Below are positions 9,300 through 17,436 of a stretch of 64,000 nucleotides of DNA, piece by piece. The position numbers and the translations under genes were made by a program. Location: assembly GCF_003813775.1 (NCBI RefSeq), contig NZ_RPDH01000002.1, positions 62,001-126,000 of the forward strand, given 5' to 3'. Origin of the DNA: Chitinophaga lutea. Lineage in GTDB: Bacteria; Bacteroidota; Bacteroidia; Chitinophagales; Chitinophagaceae. Each line of letters starts with the position of its first letter. Positions within the stretch are counted from its first letter, which is position 1. The notes below the pieces were generated by a model. That model was given only the letters and a program-made list of their open reading frames with translations. It did not search any database and had not been told where the DNA came from.

Positions 9300-10256
9300 T
9301 TATGTCCGGACTTCCCTGCGCATGAAAAGATAATACGACAGCGCGAAACAAACGACCGTGGCCGCGATGAGGCCGCACAGCTGGGGCCAGGCCACCAGCA
9401 GGCTTTCCCGGAGGCTCAGCGGCGCGGGGATGGCCCCGGCCATCTGCTCGATGGTCAGCGGCCCCAGGCTGCGTACCGAGGGCATCAGCAGGGTGGTGGT
9501 AGCGTCTGTGTACAGCTGGCTGGGCACCAGGCGCAGGAAGGTCAGGATGATGTCGTTGTACGACATGAGCTGTTCCTGGCTCAGCTGGTTCGGGTCGGGT
9601 AACAGGGCCCGCACCACCAGGTTGAGGATGATCTGGTAAAATACGGTGAAGAACAGCCAGATGGCGATGGCGGTGAGCGCGGAAGTGGCGGCCTGCCGGA
9701 ACTTCACCGACAGGAGGATCGACAGGTTCAGCCAGAACGACACGTAGAGGATGCTCAATACCACGAAACACAGGATGCGGACCAGCTCGGAAGGCTCCAT
9801 CTTCACGCCCGTGATCACCAGCCCGCCGCCGATCATCAATAAGCTGAGCGATAAAAACAGGGTGCTGATGACGATCAGTGAGGCCACGAATTTCGCGTTG
9901 AGCACGGCATCGCGGTATACGGGCTGCGCGATGAGCCGCACGAGCGTGCCGTTGGCCTGTTCGGAATTGATGGCGTCGAAGCCGAGCGCAATGCCCAGCA
10001 GGGGGCCCAGGAAGCCGATGAATACATGGAAGGGCGGCAGCGAACCGTCGGTGGTGGTCAGCAGTTTAAGATACAGGAAAGAGCCGTCCGGGTCGCCGGG
10101 GTTGGCCGTCACTTTGCCGATGTTGGCCATGGCCACGTACATCGCGCCAAAAAAAGTGAGGAGTATCAGCCCGGCGAGAATGATGAACCGCCAGCTATGC
10201 ACCTGGTCGGCCACTTCTTTCCGCACCATCACCCAGAACGGGCTGCGGGCCCGCAT
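9300..10256 (-). CDS. ABC-2 type transporter permease
   Basis: This is an inner-membrane permease of about 318 residues with roughly six hydrophobic segments (including FIILAGLILLTFFGAMYVAM, LIVISTLFLSLSLLMIGGGL, LCGLIAATVVCFALSYYLF). A periplasmic loop follows segment 1, and a FIGFLGPLLGIALGFDAINS-type segment precedes the conserved EQANGTLVRLIAQPVYR block of ABC-2/DUF3526-like permeases. The ATG at 10256 is separated by one base from the ATPase stop (TGAGATG), which indicates translational coupling. The longer frame to 10316 would overlap the ATPase by 59 bp and is less likely. With the two upstream genes it forms an export or membrane-remodelling unit of unknown cargo. Confidence 0.85.
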   Translation of the reverse strand: MRARSPFWVMVRKEVADQVHSWRFIILAGLILLTFFGAMYVAMANIGKVTANPGDPDGSFLYLKLLTTTDGSLPPFHVFIGFLGPLLGIALGFDAINSEQANGTLVRLIAQPVYRDAVLNAKFVASLIVISTLFLSLSLLMIGGGLVITGVKMEPSELVRILCFVVLSILYVSFWLNLSILLSVKFRQAATSALTAIAIWLFFTVFYQIILNLVVRALLPDPNQLSQEQLMSYNDIILTFLRLVPSQLYTDATTTLLMPSVRSLGPLTIEQMAGAIPAPLSLRESLLVAWPQLCGLIAATVVCFALSYYLFMRREVRT

Positions 10257-10257
10257 C

Positions 10258-11277
10258 TCAGCGCTTTTTGAATTTCCCGAAAAAAGACCGTTGAAAAAGG
10301 CCGCTTGACTTTTCATTGGAGACGTTTTCCTTTAAGTTGTTTTCAAAATACCGGTGATAGATTTCATCGAGGCCGTAGGTTTTTTTCTGCACGCCCATGA
10401 CGTCGAAACCCTTTCCCACAAAAAAACGGACGATGTCGGGCGTGATATCCTGCATGCCTGCAATCTCCACGGCGTTCCCGGCTACCGCCACCTGCCGGAT
10501 GCCCGGCAGTTGCAGGAGGTCCGCCTCCAGCGCGCCGTTTTGCTTGTAGGGCGATTGCAGCGTTACCTGCAACGTGTAGGGCGTGGTGCTGAACAATTCA
10601 CCGGCCAGCGTCTCAATCCCGCCTTGTGCGAGCAGTTTGCCGCCAACGAATATGCCCACACGGCTGCACACCTGCTGTACCTGGTGCAGGTGATGGGACG
10701 ATAATAAAATTGTAAGGCCCTGGCGCCGGTTGAGTTGCAGTATGAGTTCGAGGAAATCCTTTACGCCCGCGGGATCGATCCCCAGGGTAGGCTCGTCGAG
10801 AATGATCACTTCCGGCTGCCGGATCAGTACATCCGCCAATCCGAGGCGCTGTTTCATCCCTCTTGAAAAGGTACCGGCTTTTTTGTGGATGGCCCCTTCG
10901 AGCCCGACTTCCACCAGCATTTCTTTGGCCCGTTCCCTCACCCGGGCTTCCGGTGTGCCGTTGAGCCGGGCGATGTACATGAGATTGTCGAGCGCGGTGA
11001 GATCGTTGTAGAAACCGACACTGTCGGGCATATAACCGACTTTCCGTTTCACGGCGATGGGATTGCGTGTGGCGTTCAGTCCGCAGATGCGCACCTCGCC
11101 AGCGGTAGGTTCGGTCAACCCGAGCAGCATGAGGATAGTGGTGGATTTGCCGGCGCCGTTAGGCCCCAGCAGTCCGAATATTTCGCCCTTGCCGATGGAG
11201 AGATCCAGGTTGTCTACCGCCTTCAGAGAGCCATAGGTTTTGGTGAGCCCACGCGTCTCAATGATTGCTTGTTCCAT
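10258..11277 (-). CDS. ABC transporter ATP-binding protein
   Basis: This is a 339-residue cytoplasmic ATPase that drives the adjacent ABC-2 permease. Walker A GPNGAGKS is at residues 38-45. The Q-loop region, signature FSRGMKQRLG, Walker B VIILDEPTLGIDP and switch His (LLSSHH) are all intact. The C-terminal ~100 residues extend past the NBD, as in NatA/CcmA-type exporters. It follows the NEW3 protein gene by 6 bp and precedes the permease by one base, so the three genes are one transcript. Confidence 0.95.
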   Translation of the reverse strand: MEQAIIETRGLTKTYGSLKAVDNLDLSIGKGEIFGLLGPNGAGKSTTILMLLGLTEPTAGEVRICGLNATRNPIAVKRKVGYMPDSVGFYNDLTALDNLMYIARLNGTPEARVRERAKEMLVEVGLEGAIHKKAGTFSRGMKQRLGLADVLIRQPEVIILDEPTLGIDPAGVKDFLELILQLNRRQGLTILLSSHHLHQVQQVCSRVGIFVGGKLLAQGGIETLAGELFSTTPYTLQVTLQSPYKQNGALEADLLQLPGIRQVAVAGNAVEIAGMQDITPDIVRFFVGKGFDVMGVQKKTYGLDEIYHRYFENNLKENVSNEKSSGLFQRSFFGKFKKR

Positions 11278-11283
11278 AGTGCA

Positions 11284-12138
11284 CTATCTTCTGCCATATT
11301 TACGGATAAGGTAGTAAACGGCGCCGAGGGCCGCGAGTATGATCAGGATACCCAGCCATCCCGTGAGCAGGGAGGTTTTGACCGTCATCCGGAAAGCCGC
11401 GTTGGAATTGGCGTTGGCGTTCTTTGCGGTGAAGGTGGTCACATAATCGCCGGCGATGGTTTTGTCCGGCACCTTCAGCCTGGCTACCACCTGTTGCTCC
11501 TTGCCCGGCTCGAGGCGCGCGACGTTAGCCGGTGAAAAGGTGGTTTCCCATTGCGGCGGAGCCTGTGCCGATAACTCCACATTGTCGAGCGCGATGGTGC
11601 CGGAATTTTTCATCACGAGATGGATCTCTTTCGTGCTGCCTTCGGTAACATCGTCGCTCAACCGGCCGCTGGGTGTGGAAAGCGTAATGGCATAGGCGCC
11701 TTTCACGACGGCTTCCAGCGTGAGCTTCAGCGAATCGTGCCCGGAGAGGGCGAGCACGGGAATGGTGTACTTCCCGGGCTTCGTGTCTGCGCCCGGGATG
11801 AGCTCGACGGCAATGTCCTGCACCTTCGCGGAATCCATCTGCAGCGAGGTGACCTGGTAGCCTTCTGCTTTGAAAGACAGGCTCCAGCCCGCGGGCGTTT
11901 GTGCAGACAACTGGAAGATGCGCGGCACGCGTGCGGTGTTACGCAGCGTGGCATTGTAAGTGAAGGGAGTGCTGGCGGCTGCTTCGAGATTCATGAGCCG
12001 CACCGTAAATGGTGATGTTGACTGGCTGCCGGTTTGCGCGATGCCCTGGCGGGCGGCTAAAAACAATACTGCAAATAAAAGAATGGCATTTGCATGCGGC
12101 ATAACGCGGCGCTGATACTTGCTGATACTGGCTGACAT
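11284..12138 (-). CDS. Membrane-anchored NEW3-domain protein
   Basis: The product has 284 residues. A hydrophobic signal segment lies near residues 15-35 (ANAILLFAVLFLAARQGIAQ), followed by two NEW3/NPCBM-associated Ig-like repeats (FQLSAQTPAGWSLSFKAEG, VELSAQAPPQWETTFSPANV, each followed by a LKVPDKTIAGDY-like strand). A C-terminal membrane anchor (WLGILIILAALGAVYYLI) is capped by RKYGRR. The bulk is therefore periplasmic. As first gene of the ABC operon it may hand substrate to, or receive it from, the exporter; this is inferred from position only. ATG 12138 is used; ATG 12102 (MPHANAILLF) would remove only the basic leader. Confidence 0.82.
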   Translation of the reverse strand: MSASISKYQRRVMPHANAILLFAVLFLAARQGIAQTGSQSTSPFTVRLMNLEAAASTPFTYNATLRNTARVPRIFQLSAQTPAGWSLSFKAEGYQVTSLQMDSAKVQDIAVELIPGADTKPGKYTIPVLALSGHDSLKLTLEAVVKGAYAITLSTPSGRLSDDVTEGSTKEIHLVMKNSGTIALDNVELSAQAPPQWETTFSPANVARLEPGKEQQVVARLKVPDKTIAGDYVTTFTAKNANANSNAAFRMTVKTSLLTGWLGILIILAALGAVYYLIRKYGRR

Positions 12139-12219
12139 TGCTAACTGAAGATTAATAAATATTAATTATACTTTTTATAAAATAATAGCTATTTACCTTT
12201 TTCCTTACAGCAAAGGAGA

Positions 12220-12237
12220 CAGGAACAACTGTTCCTG
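12220..12237. promoter_or_regulatory. Perfect 8-bp dyad, possible operator
   Basis: CAGGAACA and TGTTCCTG are separated by AC, giving a perfect 18-bp dyad about 85 bp upstream of the ABC operon start. It has no T tail, so it is not a terminator. It could be a repressor site, but a single copy is weak evidence. Confidence 0.3.
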
Positions 12238-12401
12238 AATGGCCGCCAATTTATGAAGAAAAATAAAAACTGAAAAGCAAAAAAATGTAAAAATTGATAG
12301 GGGACGACGAAGAAAATTGTGCGGGCCACCTTTAGGCGTGGGATTATATCGCACACCCACCGACTGCTGCAGCGGATTTTCGGGAAGCCGGGTCAAAACA
12401 A

Positions 12402-12429
12402 AAAGGGAGCTGCCTGCGCAACTCCCTTT
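12402..12429 (-). terminator. Terminator of the second SusCD operon
   Basis: Arms AAAGGGAG (12402-12409) and CTCCCTTT (12422-12429), with further pairing inside, are followed on the minus strand by T-rich sequence. It lies 18 nt after the SusD stop. Confidence 0.75.
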
Positions 12430-12446
12430 CCCGAAAATTTCTTTCG

Positions 12447-14003
12447 CTAATTTTTATCCCACCACAACGGCGTGGTGATTTTATCCGGCCCTTTCAGCAG
12501 GGTTACCGCATCGCCCATGGCGGCGGCATTGTTCTGCGTTTCCTGCGTCAGGAAGGTAAGCCTTCTGATCCATTGCGTGGCAGGGTTGGTGACATCCGCA
12601 TTGTCGGAATTCGCCACCGGGTAGAGGCTGAATGCATGGCTTCTCCGGTAATCCGCCCAGGCTTCGCAGCCGTCAGGGAACAGCGCGAGCCATTTCTGCA
12701 CGGAGATCTGCGCACGCTGTGTGGCGGGATTGGCCACGTCGAACTGCACGGGGAAGTTCACCAGCGCGGGCGAGTTCAGGAAGTCCGCGGGCGCAACGGC
12801 CGGCGTCAGCCCGTGGATGTAAGCCTGTATGGCCACATTATCGGTGATGCCCCATTGTTTCATAGATTGTGTGATGCCGGCTTCGTACAGCTCCAGTGCC
12901 GTACCGCCCATGCTCCAGCCCAGCGTGGCGCCTTCCGCCCTCAGGAAAAAGGCTTCCGCGGCGCACATAACGTTCTGCGGGGTGGAGAGGTGCGTGGCAA
13001 TACCGCCCGCTGCCAGAGAGCTCCATCTGGCGCCTACATGCGAGGTGGCGGCAGGAGTGTTGGCGGCGTTGGTCAGTTGTGTGGCGGTCAGCCCGTTCCG
13101 CAGGCCTTCAAATGTTTTGGAAGTCACTGCCGGTAAAAAATACACGGGCATACGCGGGTCTTTGTATCCTTTCAGCACGGATTCCATGGCCGCGCTCATC
13201 CGGAATTCGTTCCAGTCGCTCATTTGCGACAGGCCGTTGATGTCGTTGCCGTTGAGGCTTTTCTGCATCAGGGCATCGTCTTCGGGGCTGCTCGTCATCA
13301 CGCCAGCGGCATAAGCGGCTTCCGCTTCCGTTTTGGCGCGCGCAGGGTCTACTTTCGAAATCCGCAGGGCGAGCCGCAGGCGAAGGGTATTCGCGAATTT
13401 GATCCACTTGTTCACGTCGCCGCCGTAAATGATATCGAAGGTGCCGAAGGGTTTCTCCGCTGTTTTGCCTTTCAGTACGGTAACGGCAGCCGTCAGCCTT
13501 TTGAAGAAATCGTCGTAGATTTTATCCTGGGCGTCATACGGCACCGTGTTAGCCACTTCGCCGGCTTTGAAATAGGGAATGGGCCCCCAGTAGTCGGTAA
13601 CCCGGTGGAACGCCAGCACCCACACGATGTTGGCGAGTGCATACTCCGCGGAAGTGGCTTCCGTTTTCTGGAAAATGGTTTGCAGTTGCGGCACCGCGCC
13701 GGTGTACAGGCGCAGCCAGGCGTTGTTGAACCAGTCCGACCGCATCACGTAGCGGTCTGACGGAAAGGAGGTGGCTACGCAGGCGAAATACTGTGCATAT
13801 TGGTCCGCATTGAGGTTCTGCGCCGTCTGGTAACTGGTGGCGAACATGGCCTGATCCTGCGCACGGGTGAAAAGGAAAGGCAGTTCCGCCGCATCTATCT
13901 TGACGATCGCATCGGAGTTGGTATTGATCGATTCGAACTTTTTGGTGCAGGACGCGGCCGTCAGCAGCAGGGCGCCCATGAATATGGAGAGTGTTTTCAT
14001 CAT
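12447..14003 (-). CDS. SusD/RagB-like outer-membrane lipoprotein
   Basis: The product has 518 residues. Its signal peptide ends in the lipobox TAASC (followed by TKKFESINTN), a start typical of the SusD-like_2 (SusD/RagB) group. The conserved stretches include LNADQYAQYFACVATSFPSD, IPYFKAGEVANTVPYDAQDK, IYDDFFKRLTAAVTVLKG and IKFANTLRLRLALRISKVDP. It is the glycan- or peptide-binding partner of the SusC at 14018-17131, 14 bp upstream, and the pair ends at a terminator with no further gene. Two adjacent ATG codons (14003 and 14000) are possible starts. Confidence 0.92.
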   Translation of the reverse strand: MMKTLSIFMGALLLTAASCTKKFESINTNSDAIVKIDAAELPFLFTRAQDQAMFATSYQTAQNLNADQYAQYFACVATSFPSDRYVMRSDWFNNAWLRLYTGAVPQLQTIFQKTEATSAEYALANIVWVLAFHRVTDYWGPIPYFKAGEVANTVPYDAQDKIYDDFFKRLTAAVTVLKGKTAEKPFGTFDIIYGGDVNKWIKFANTLRLRLALRISKVDPARAKTEAEAAYAAGVMTSSPEDDALMQKSLNGNDINGLSQMSDWNEFRMSAAMESVLKGYKDPRMPVYFLPAVTSKTFEGLRNGLTATQLTNAANTPAATSHVGARWSSLAAGGIATHLSTPQNVMCAAEAFFLRAEGATLGWSMGGTALELYEAGITQSMKQWGITDNVAIQAYIHGLTPAVAPADFLNSPALVNFPVQFDVANPATQRAQISVQKWLALFPDGCEAWADYRRSHAFSLYPVANSDNADVTNPATQWIRRLTFLTQETQNNAAAMGDAVTLLKGPDKITTPLWWDKN

Positions 14004-14017
14004 TTCAGGTTTTAGTT

Positions 14018-17000
14018 TTAGAATCCCACTTTCAGGTTAAAGCCCCAGCTGCGTGTAGAAGGCAGGTTGCCGTATTCCACGCCCTGGTAGTTACTGTTGG
14101 CCAGGCTCAGTTCCGGGTCGAACCACATCTTCCGTTTGCCCAGCCCCGGTATATCGAGCCTGGAGCTGCCGCGGTACAGCCAGGCGATGTTGCGCCCAAC
14201 CGCCGATATCTTCAGCGATTTGATGAAAGATTTGGCGGGCACGGGGATGGTATATCCGAACGAGATTTCCCGGAGGCGGAAGCTGGTGGCGTCGTAGGCA
14301 AAGAATTCGGCTGCTCCGTACCGTTTGCCGGAGGCGGTTTGCCAGAAGTCCTGCGCGGAGATGGCCGCGTTGACGGGTTGTTTGTTGGCATCCACACCGC
14401 CGAGGTTCCATCCGCCTTCGCGGTACCGCTCCGTTACTTCGGGGATGCCGCTGAAAGCAAGGTTCATTTCGGTCCCGGATACGATCGTGCCGCCTACACG
14501 GCCATCTGCCAGCACGCGTAGCGAGAATGCCTTGTAGTTAAGCGTGTTGGTGAGGCCGAGGTTGGCTTTGGGATTGAAGTTGCCGATGTAGGTAGGCGTG
14601 CTGGTGAGCACCGGTTTGCCGGCCGCGGTCACGAGGCGTTTGCCCTCTTCGTTCGTGGCCCATTTCAGACCGTGCAGGTCGCCGTAGCTGCCGCCGGTTT
14701 GCACCACTACCGTGGCCACACGGGCGTCTGTATTGATCGCGAATGTTTTGATGTTGTCGGTCAGTTCGATCACCTTGTTGTTGTTAAACGCAAGGTTGAA
14801 CGACGCATCCCAGGTGAAGTTGTTGCTGCGTACAGGGGTGCCCGTTAGCATGAACTCCCAGCCGGTGTTCTGGATGTTGCCGGCGTTGATGTACTGCGTG
14901 AGATAGCCGGTAGCGGCGGGCACGCTTAAAGACAGCAGCTGGTTCTTGGCATTGCTCTTATAGTAGGTGGCGTTCAGGCCGATGCGGTTGTCGATCAGCC
15001 GGATGTCGAGCCCTGCTTCGATATTGCCTACGATCTCTGGTTTGAGATCGGCGATGGGCAACACGGTGGTCCGCCCGATCTGCCCGTTGCCGGCGCTCTG
15101 CGTGAAGTTATAGGTGGCGATGCGGATCTGCTCCTGCCCGCCATTACCTACCTGCGCATAGTTCACGCTGGCTTTCAGGAAAGAAATGGGAGTGGGCATT
15201 TTGATGAGATCGGACAGCACCACGGATGCACCCGCTGAATAATAAGCGTATGAATAAGGGTCGGGCAGCCGTGAGTCCCAGTCGTTCCGGATGCTCGCAT
15301 CCAGGAAGATGGCGTTTTTGTAGGAGAAGGCAGCCTGTCCGAAGAGCGACTGCGTCTGGTTGCCACCGGCAGAAGCGGTAGGGAAGGGCGCTTTCGCAAA
15401 CGCGGTGCTGAAGCGGTTCGGCACGCGGAGCCCATTGGCCTGCAGGGTATTGATGCGGTTGGTGATGTCCCGGAAGATCGCACCGGCATAATAAGTGACG
15501 TCAAAATCGCGGGCGATATGGTTCTTTCCTTCGAATATGAGGTCATACCACTGCTGGGTGGTGCGGAGGTTGCTGAGGATGTATTCCCCGCCGGTACCCA
15601 GCGCCGCGCGCAGCACGGTACCTTCCATATAGGCCTGGTCGAGCTGATCCGTCATTTTGTCGAGGTTCGCACGGCCCGTTACACTCAGCCAGTCGGTGAG
15701 CTGGTATTTCATGGAAAGGAAACCCATGATACGGTCGCGGTTGGCGTTGATCGACGTGTTATAGATCATCCAGTAAGGGTTCTGGTAGATGGATCCCAAG
15801 GTAGCTGGCCAGGGCGTTGCAACAGGCGTGCCCTGCGTGCCGATGGTCTGGTAGTTCTTCGCATCGGCCAGGCTCACGTTGCGGGGCGCCTGGTAAATGT
15901 CGATCACGGGGGAGTTTTCTTCCCCATTCCGCGGAATATTCTCGATGCGCTGGTTGATATAAGTGATGCGGGCGTCTGTGGAGAATTTCGGGCTGAACTG
16001 GTTGCTGATCCGGAAGTTCACGGTATGCCGCATCAGGCTGTTCTCCGGTACCACGCCGCTTACGGCGTTATTGGTGTACGAGAGGTACGACTGCATCTTC
16101 TCCGTTCCGGCCGACACGCCGATGTAATTATTAAAGGACACCCCGTTCCGGAAAAAGTCTTTGATATTGTCCGGCTGCGCACTGTAAGTGCCCGGTTTGC
16201 CGAGGTGATTGGTGAACGACTGGCCCGTCATCTTTGCACCCCAGCTGTCGCCCACGGATGCGTTGAGCGTGCCGCCGAGGCCTTGCCCGTACTGGTTCTG
16301 CACGCGGGGAAGCGAAAACGCGCTTTCAAACGCCACGCCGGAGTTCACGTCTACCGAGAAGTTGTTTTTCTTCCCCTTTTTGGTGGTGATCACCAGCACG
16401 CCGTTGCCCGCCTGGCTACCGTACAATGCGGCGGCGGAAGCGCCCCGCAGTACGCTCACACTCTCGATGTCGTCCGGGTTCACATTAGAGGCCCCATCCG
16501 GGCCCTGGATGCCACCGAACGTATTGCCGGTCACGTTATACGTGGGGTTGGCGATGGGTACGCCATCTACCACGATCAGGGCGTTGTTGGTGCCCTGGAT
16601 GGAGCGGTTGCCGCGCAATACGATACGCGCGCCGCTGCCCGGCCCGCCGGAGCCCTGGGTGATGATGGCGTTGGCCACTTTCCCCTGCAGCGAATTGAGG
16701 ATGTTGTTGGCATCCCGCACTTCGTTCAGTTCGGCGGTTTTAACGGTCTGCATGGCATACACGAGGCCTTTCGACTGCCGTGAAATACCGAGCGCCGTCA
16801 CCACGATCTCGTTGATGTTCTTGGCCAGCTGTTTCAACACAACGGCGTATTCCGTTCTGTTGTCGACTGTTACCTGCGCCTGTTCGTAACCAATGGACGA
16901 GAGCTGCAGCACGGCGCCGGGCGCTACCGTCAGGGAGAAAGTGCCGTCTGCATTGGTGACGGTTCCTCCCTTGCCGTTTTTGATGGCCACGGTAATTCCC

Positions 17001-17131
17001 GGAACAGCAGCGCCGGTTTCATCCGTCACCTTTCCGGTTACTTTTCTGGCTTGTGCAGCCGCAAAAAATGGAAGCAAGATACCCAACAGGAGCAACGTCA
17101 GGTATTGTTTGATACTAGTGCCGTCAAACAT
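14018..17131 (-). CDS. SusC/RagA TonB-dependent outer-membrane transporter
   Basis: This is a 1037-residue receptor without an STN domain, so it is not built for sigma/anti-sigma signalling. The signal peptide (YLTLLLLGILLPFFAAAQA) is followed by a carboxypeptidase-like domain (VTGKVTDETGAAVPGITVAI), the plug (SLQGKVANAIITQGSGGPGS, LIVVDGVPIANPTYN, ALYGSQAGNGVLVITTKKGK) and a barrel ending in GFNLKVGF. It is the first gene of a two-gene SusCD unit. The ~300-bp upstream region contains a strong hairpin at 17265-17292. Substrate unknown. Confidence 0.95.
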   Translation of the reverse strand: MFDGTSIKQYLTLLLLGILLPFFAAAQARKVTGKVTDETGAAVPGITVAIKNGKGGTVTNADGTFSLTVAPGAVLQLSSIGYEQAQVTVDNRTEYAVVLKQLAKNINEIVVTALGISRQSKGLVYAMQTVKTAELNEVRDANNILNSLQGKVANAIITQGSGGPGSGARIVLRGNRSIQGTNNALIVVDGVPIANPTYNVTGNTFGGIQGPDGASNVNPDDIESVSVLRGASAAALYGSQAGNGVLVITTKKGKKNNFSVDVNSGVAFESAFSLPRVQNQYGQGLGGTLNASVGDSWGAKMTGQSFTNHLGKPGTYSAQPDNIKDFFRNGVSFNNYIGVSAGTEKMQSYLSYTNNAVSGVVPENSLMRHTVNFRISNQFSPKFSTDARITYINQRIENIPRNGEENSPVIDIYQAPRNVSLADAKNYQTIGTQGTPVATPWPATLGSIYQNPYWMIYNTSINANRDRIMGFLSMKYQLTDWLSVTGRANLDKMTDQLDQAYMEGTVLRAALGTGGEYILSNLRTTQQWYDLIFEGKNHIARDFDVTYYAGAIFRDITNRINTLQANGLRVPNRFSTAFAKAPFPTASAGGNQTQSLFGQAAFSYKNAIFLDASIRNDWDSRLPDPYSYAYYSAGASVVLSDLIKMPTPISFLKASVNYAQVGNGGQEQIRIATYNFTQSAGNGQIGRTTVLPIADLKPEIVGNIEAGLDIRLIDNRIGLNATYYKSNAKNQLLSLSVPAATGYLTQYINAGNIQNTGWEFMLTGTPVRSNNFTWDASFNLAFNNNKVIELTDNIKTFAINTDARVATVVVQTGGSYGDLHGLKWATNEEGKRLVTAAGKPVLTSTPTYIGNFNPKANLGLTNTLNYKAFSLRVLADGRVGGTIVSGTEMNLAFSGIPEVTERYREGGWNLGGVDANKQPVNAAISAQDFWQTASGKRYGAAEFFAYDATSFRLREISFGYTIPVPAKSFIKSLKISAVGRNIAWLYRGSSRLDIPGLGKRKMWFDPELSLANSNYQGVEYGNLPSTRSWGFNLKVGF

Positions 17132-17436
17132 GATAGTCTCGATTTTGGTTAATGATAAGGTTCTTCTTTTGTGGAACTCAGATTTTGGACCGTGTTTTAA
17201 ATATAAACAACCTGTGTCAAATTCACTATGTTTCAGCGAATAAAGGGGGGAATATCTTAAATGAATAGGGGGATTATTATAAATCCCCCTATAAGTAACT
17301 GGTTATCAATTTAGTATTTTGCCGTTTTTTAGGATTGTTCTACCCTGAAATCTTCATTACACCATAGCCGAACAGCTGACGCCGGCCGGTATGCGGTTCT
17401 TTTTTTTATATCTGGCACTGTTGAAGGGCACCGGGG
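17132..17436. other. Divergent-end intergenic region without genes
   Basis: This 305-bp region separates the SusC start (17131) from the end of the lipoprotein gene (17437); both genes run leftward. It holds the SusC promoter and leader, an AAAGGGGGG stretch (17242-17250) and the hairpin at 17265-17292. I found no exact -7 consensus; the nearest is TGAATTTG on the minus strand at 17225-17218. Confidence 0.5.
17265..17292. promoter_or_regulatory. Perfect 11-bp stem upstream of SusC
   Basis: ATAGGGGGATT (17265-17275) and AATCCCCCTAT (17282-17292) flank the loop ATTATA. Neither strand has a following T run, so it is not a normal terminator. It lies ~135 bp upstream of the SusC start and could be an operator, a 5' leader structure, or a weak terminator for the lipoprotein gene upstream. 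Confidence 0.45.

Larger units (their letters stand above)
12139..12446. other. Intergenic region, no gene seen
   Basis: This 308-bp stretch is AT-rich at 12139-12200, where the promoter of the NEW3/ABC operon should lie; I found no exact TAnnTTTG match. It also holds an 18-bp dyad (12220-12237) and the terminator of the SusCD operon (12402-12429). The open frames inside it have no coding features. Confidence 0.6.

Noticed and set aside
10257..10316. Longer N-terminus of the ABC permease
   Set aside because: It would overlap the ATPase gene by 59 bp and adds residues without membrane features; the ATG at 10256 directly follows the ATPase stop.
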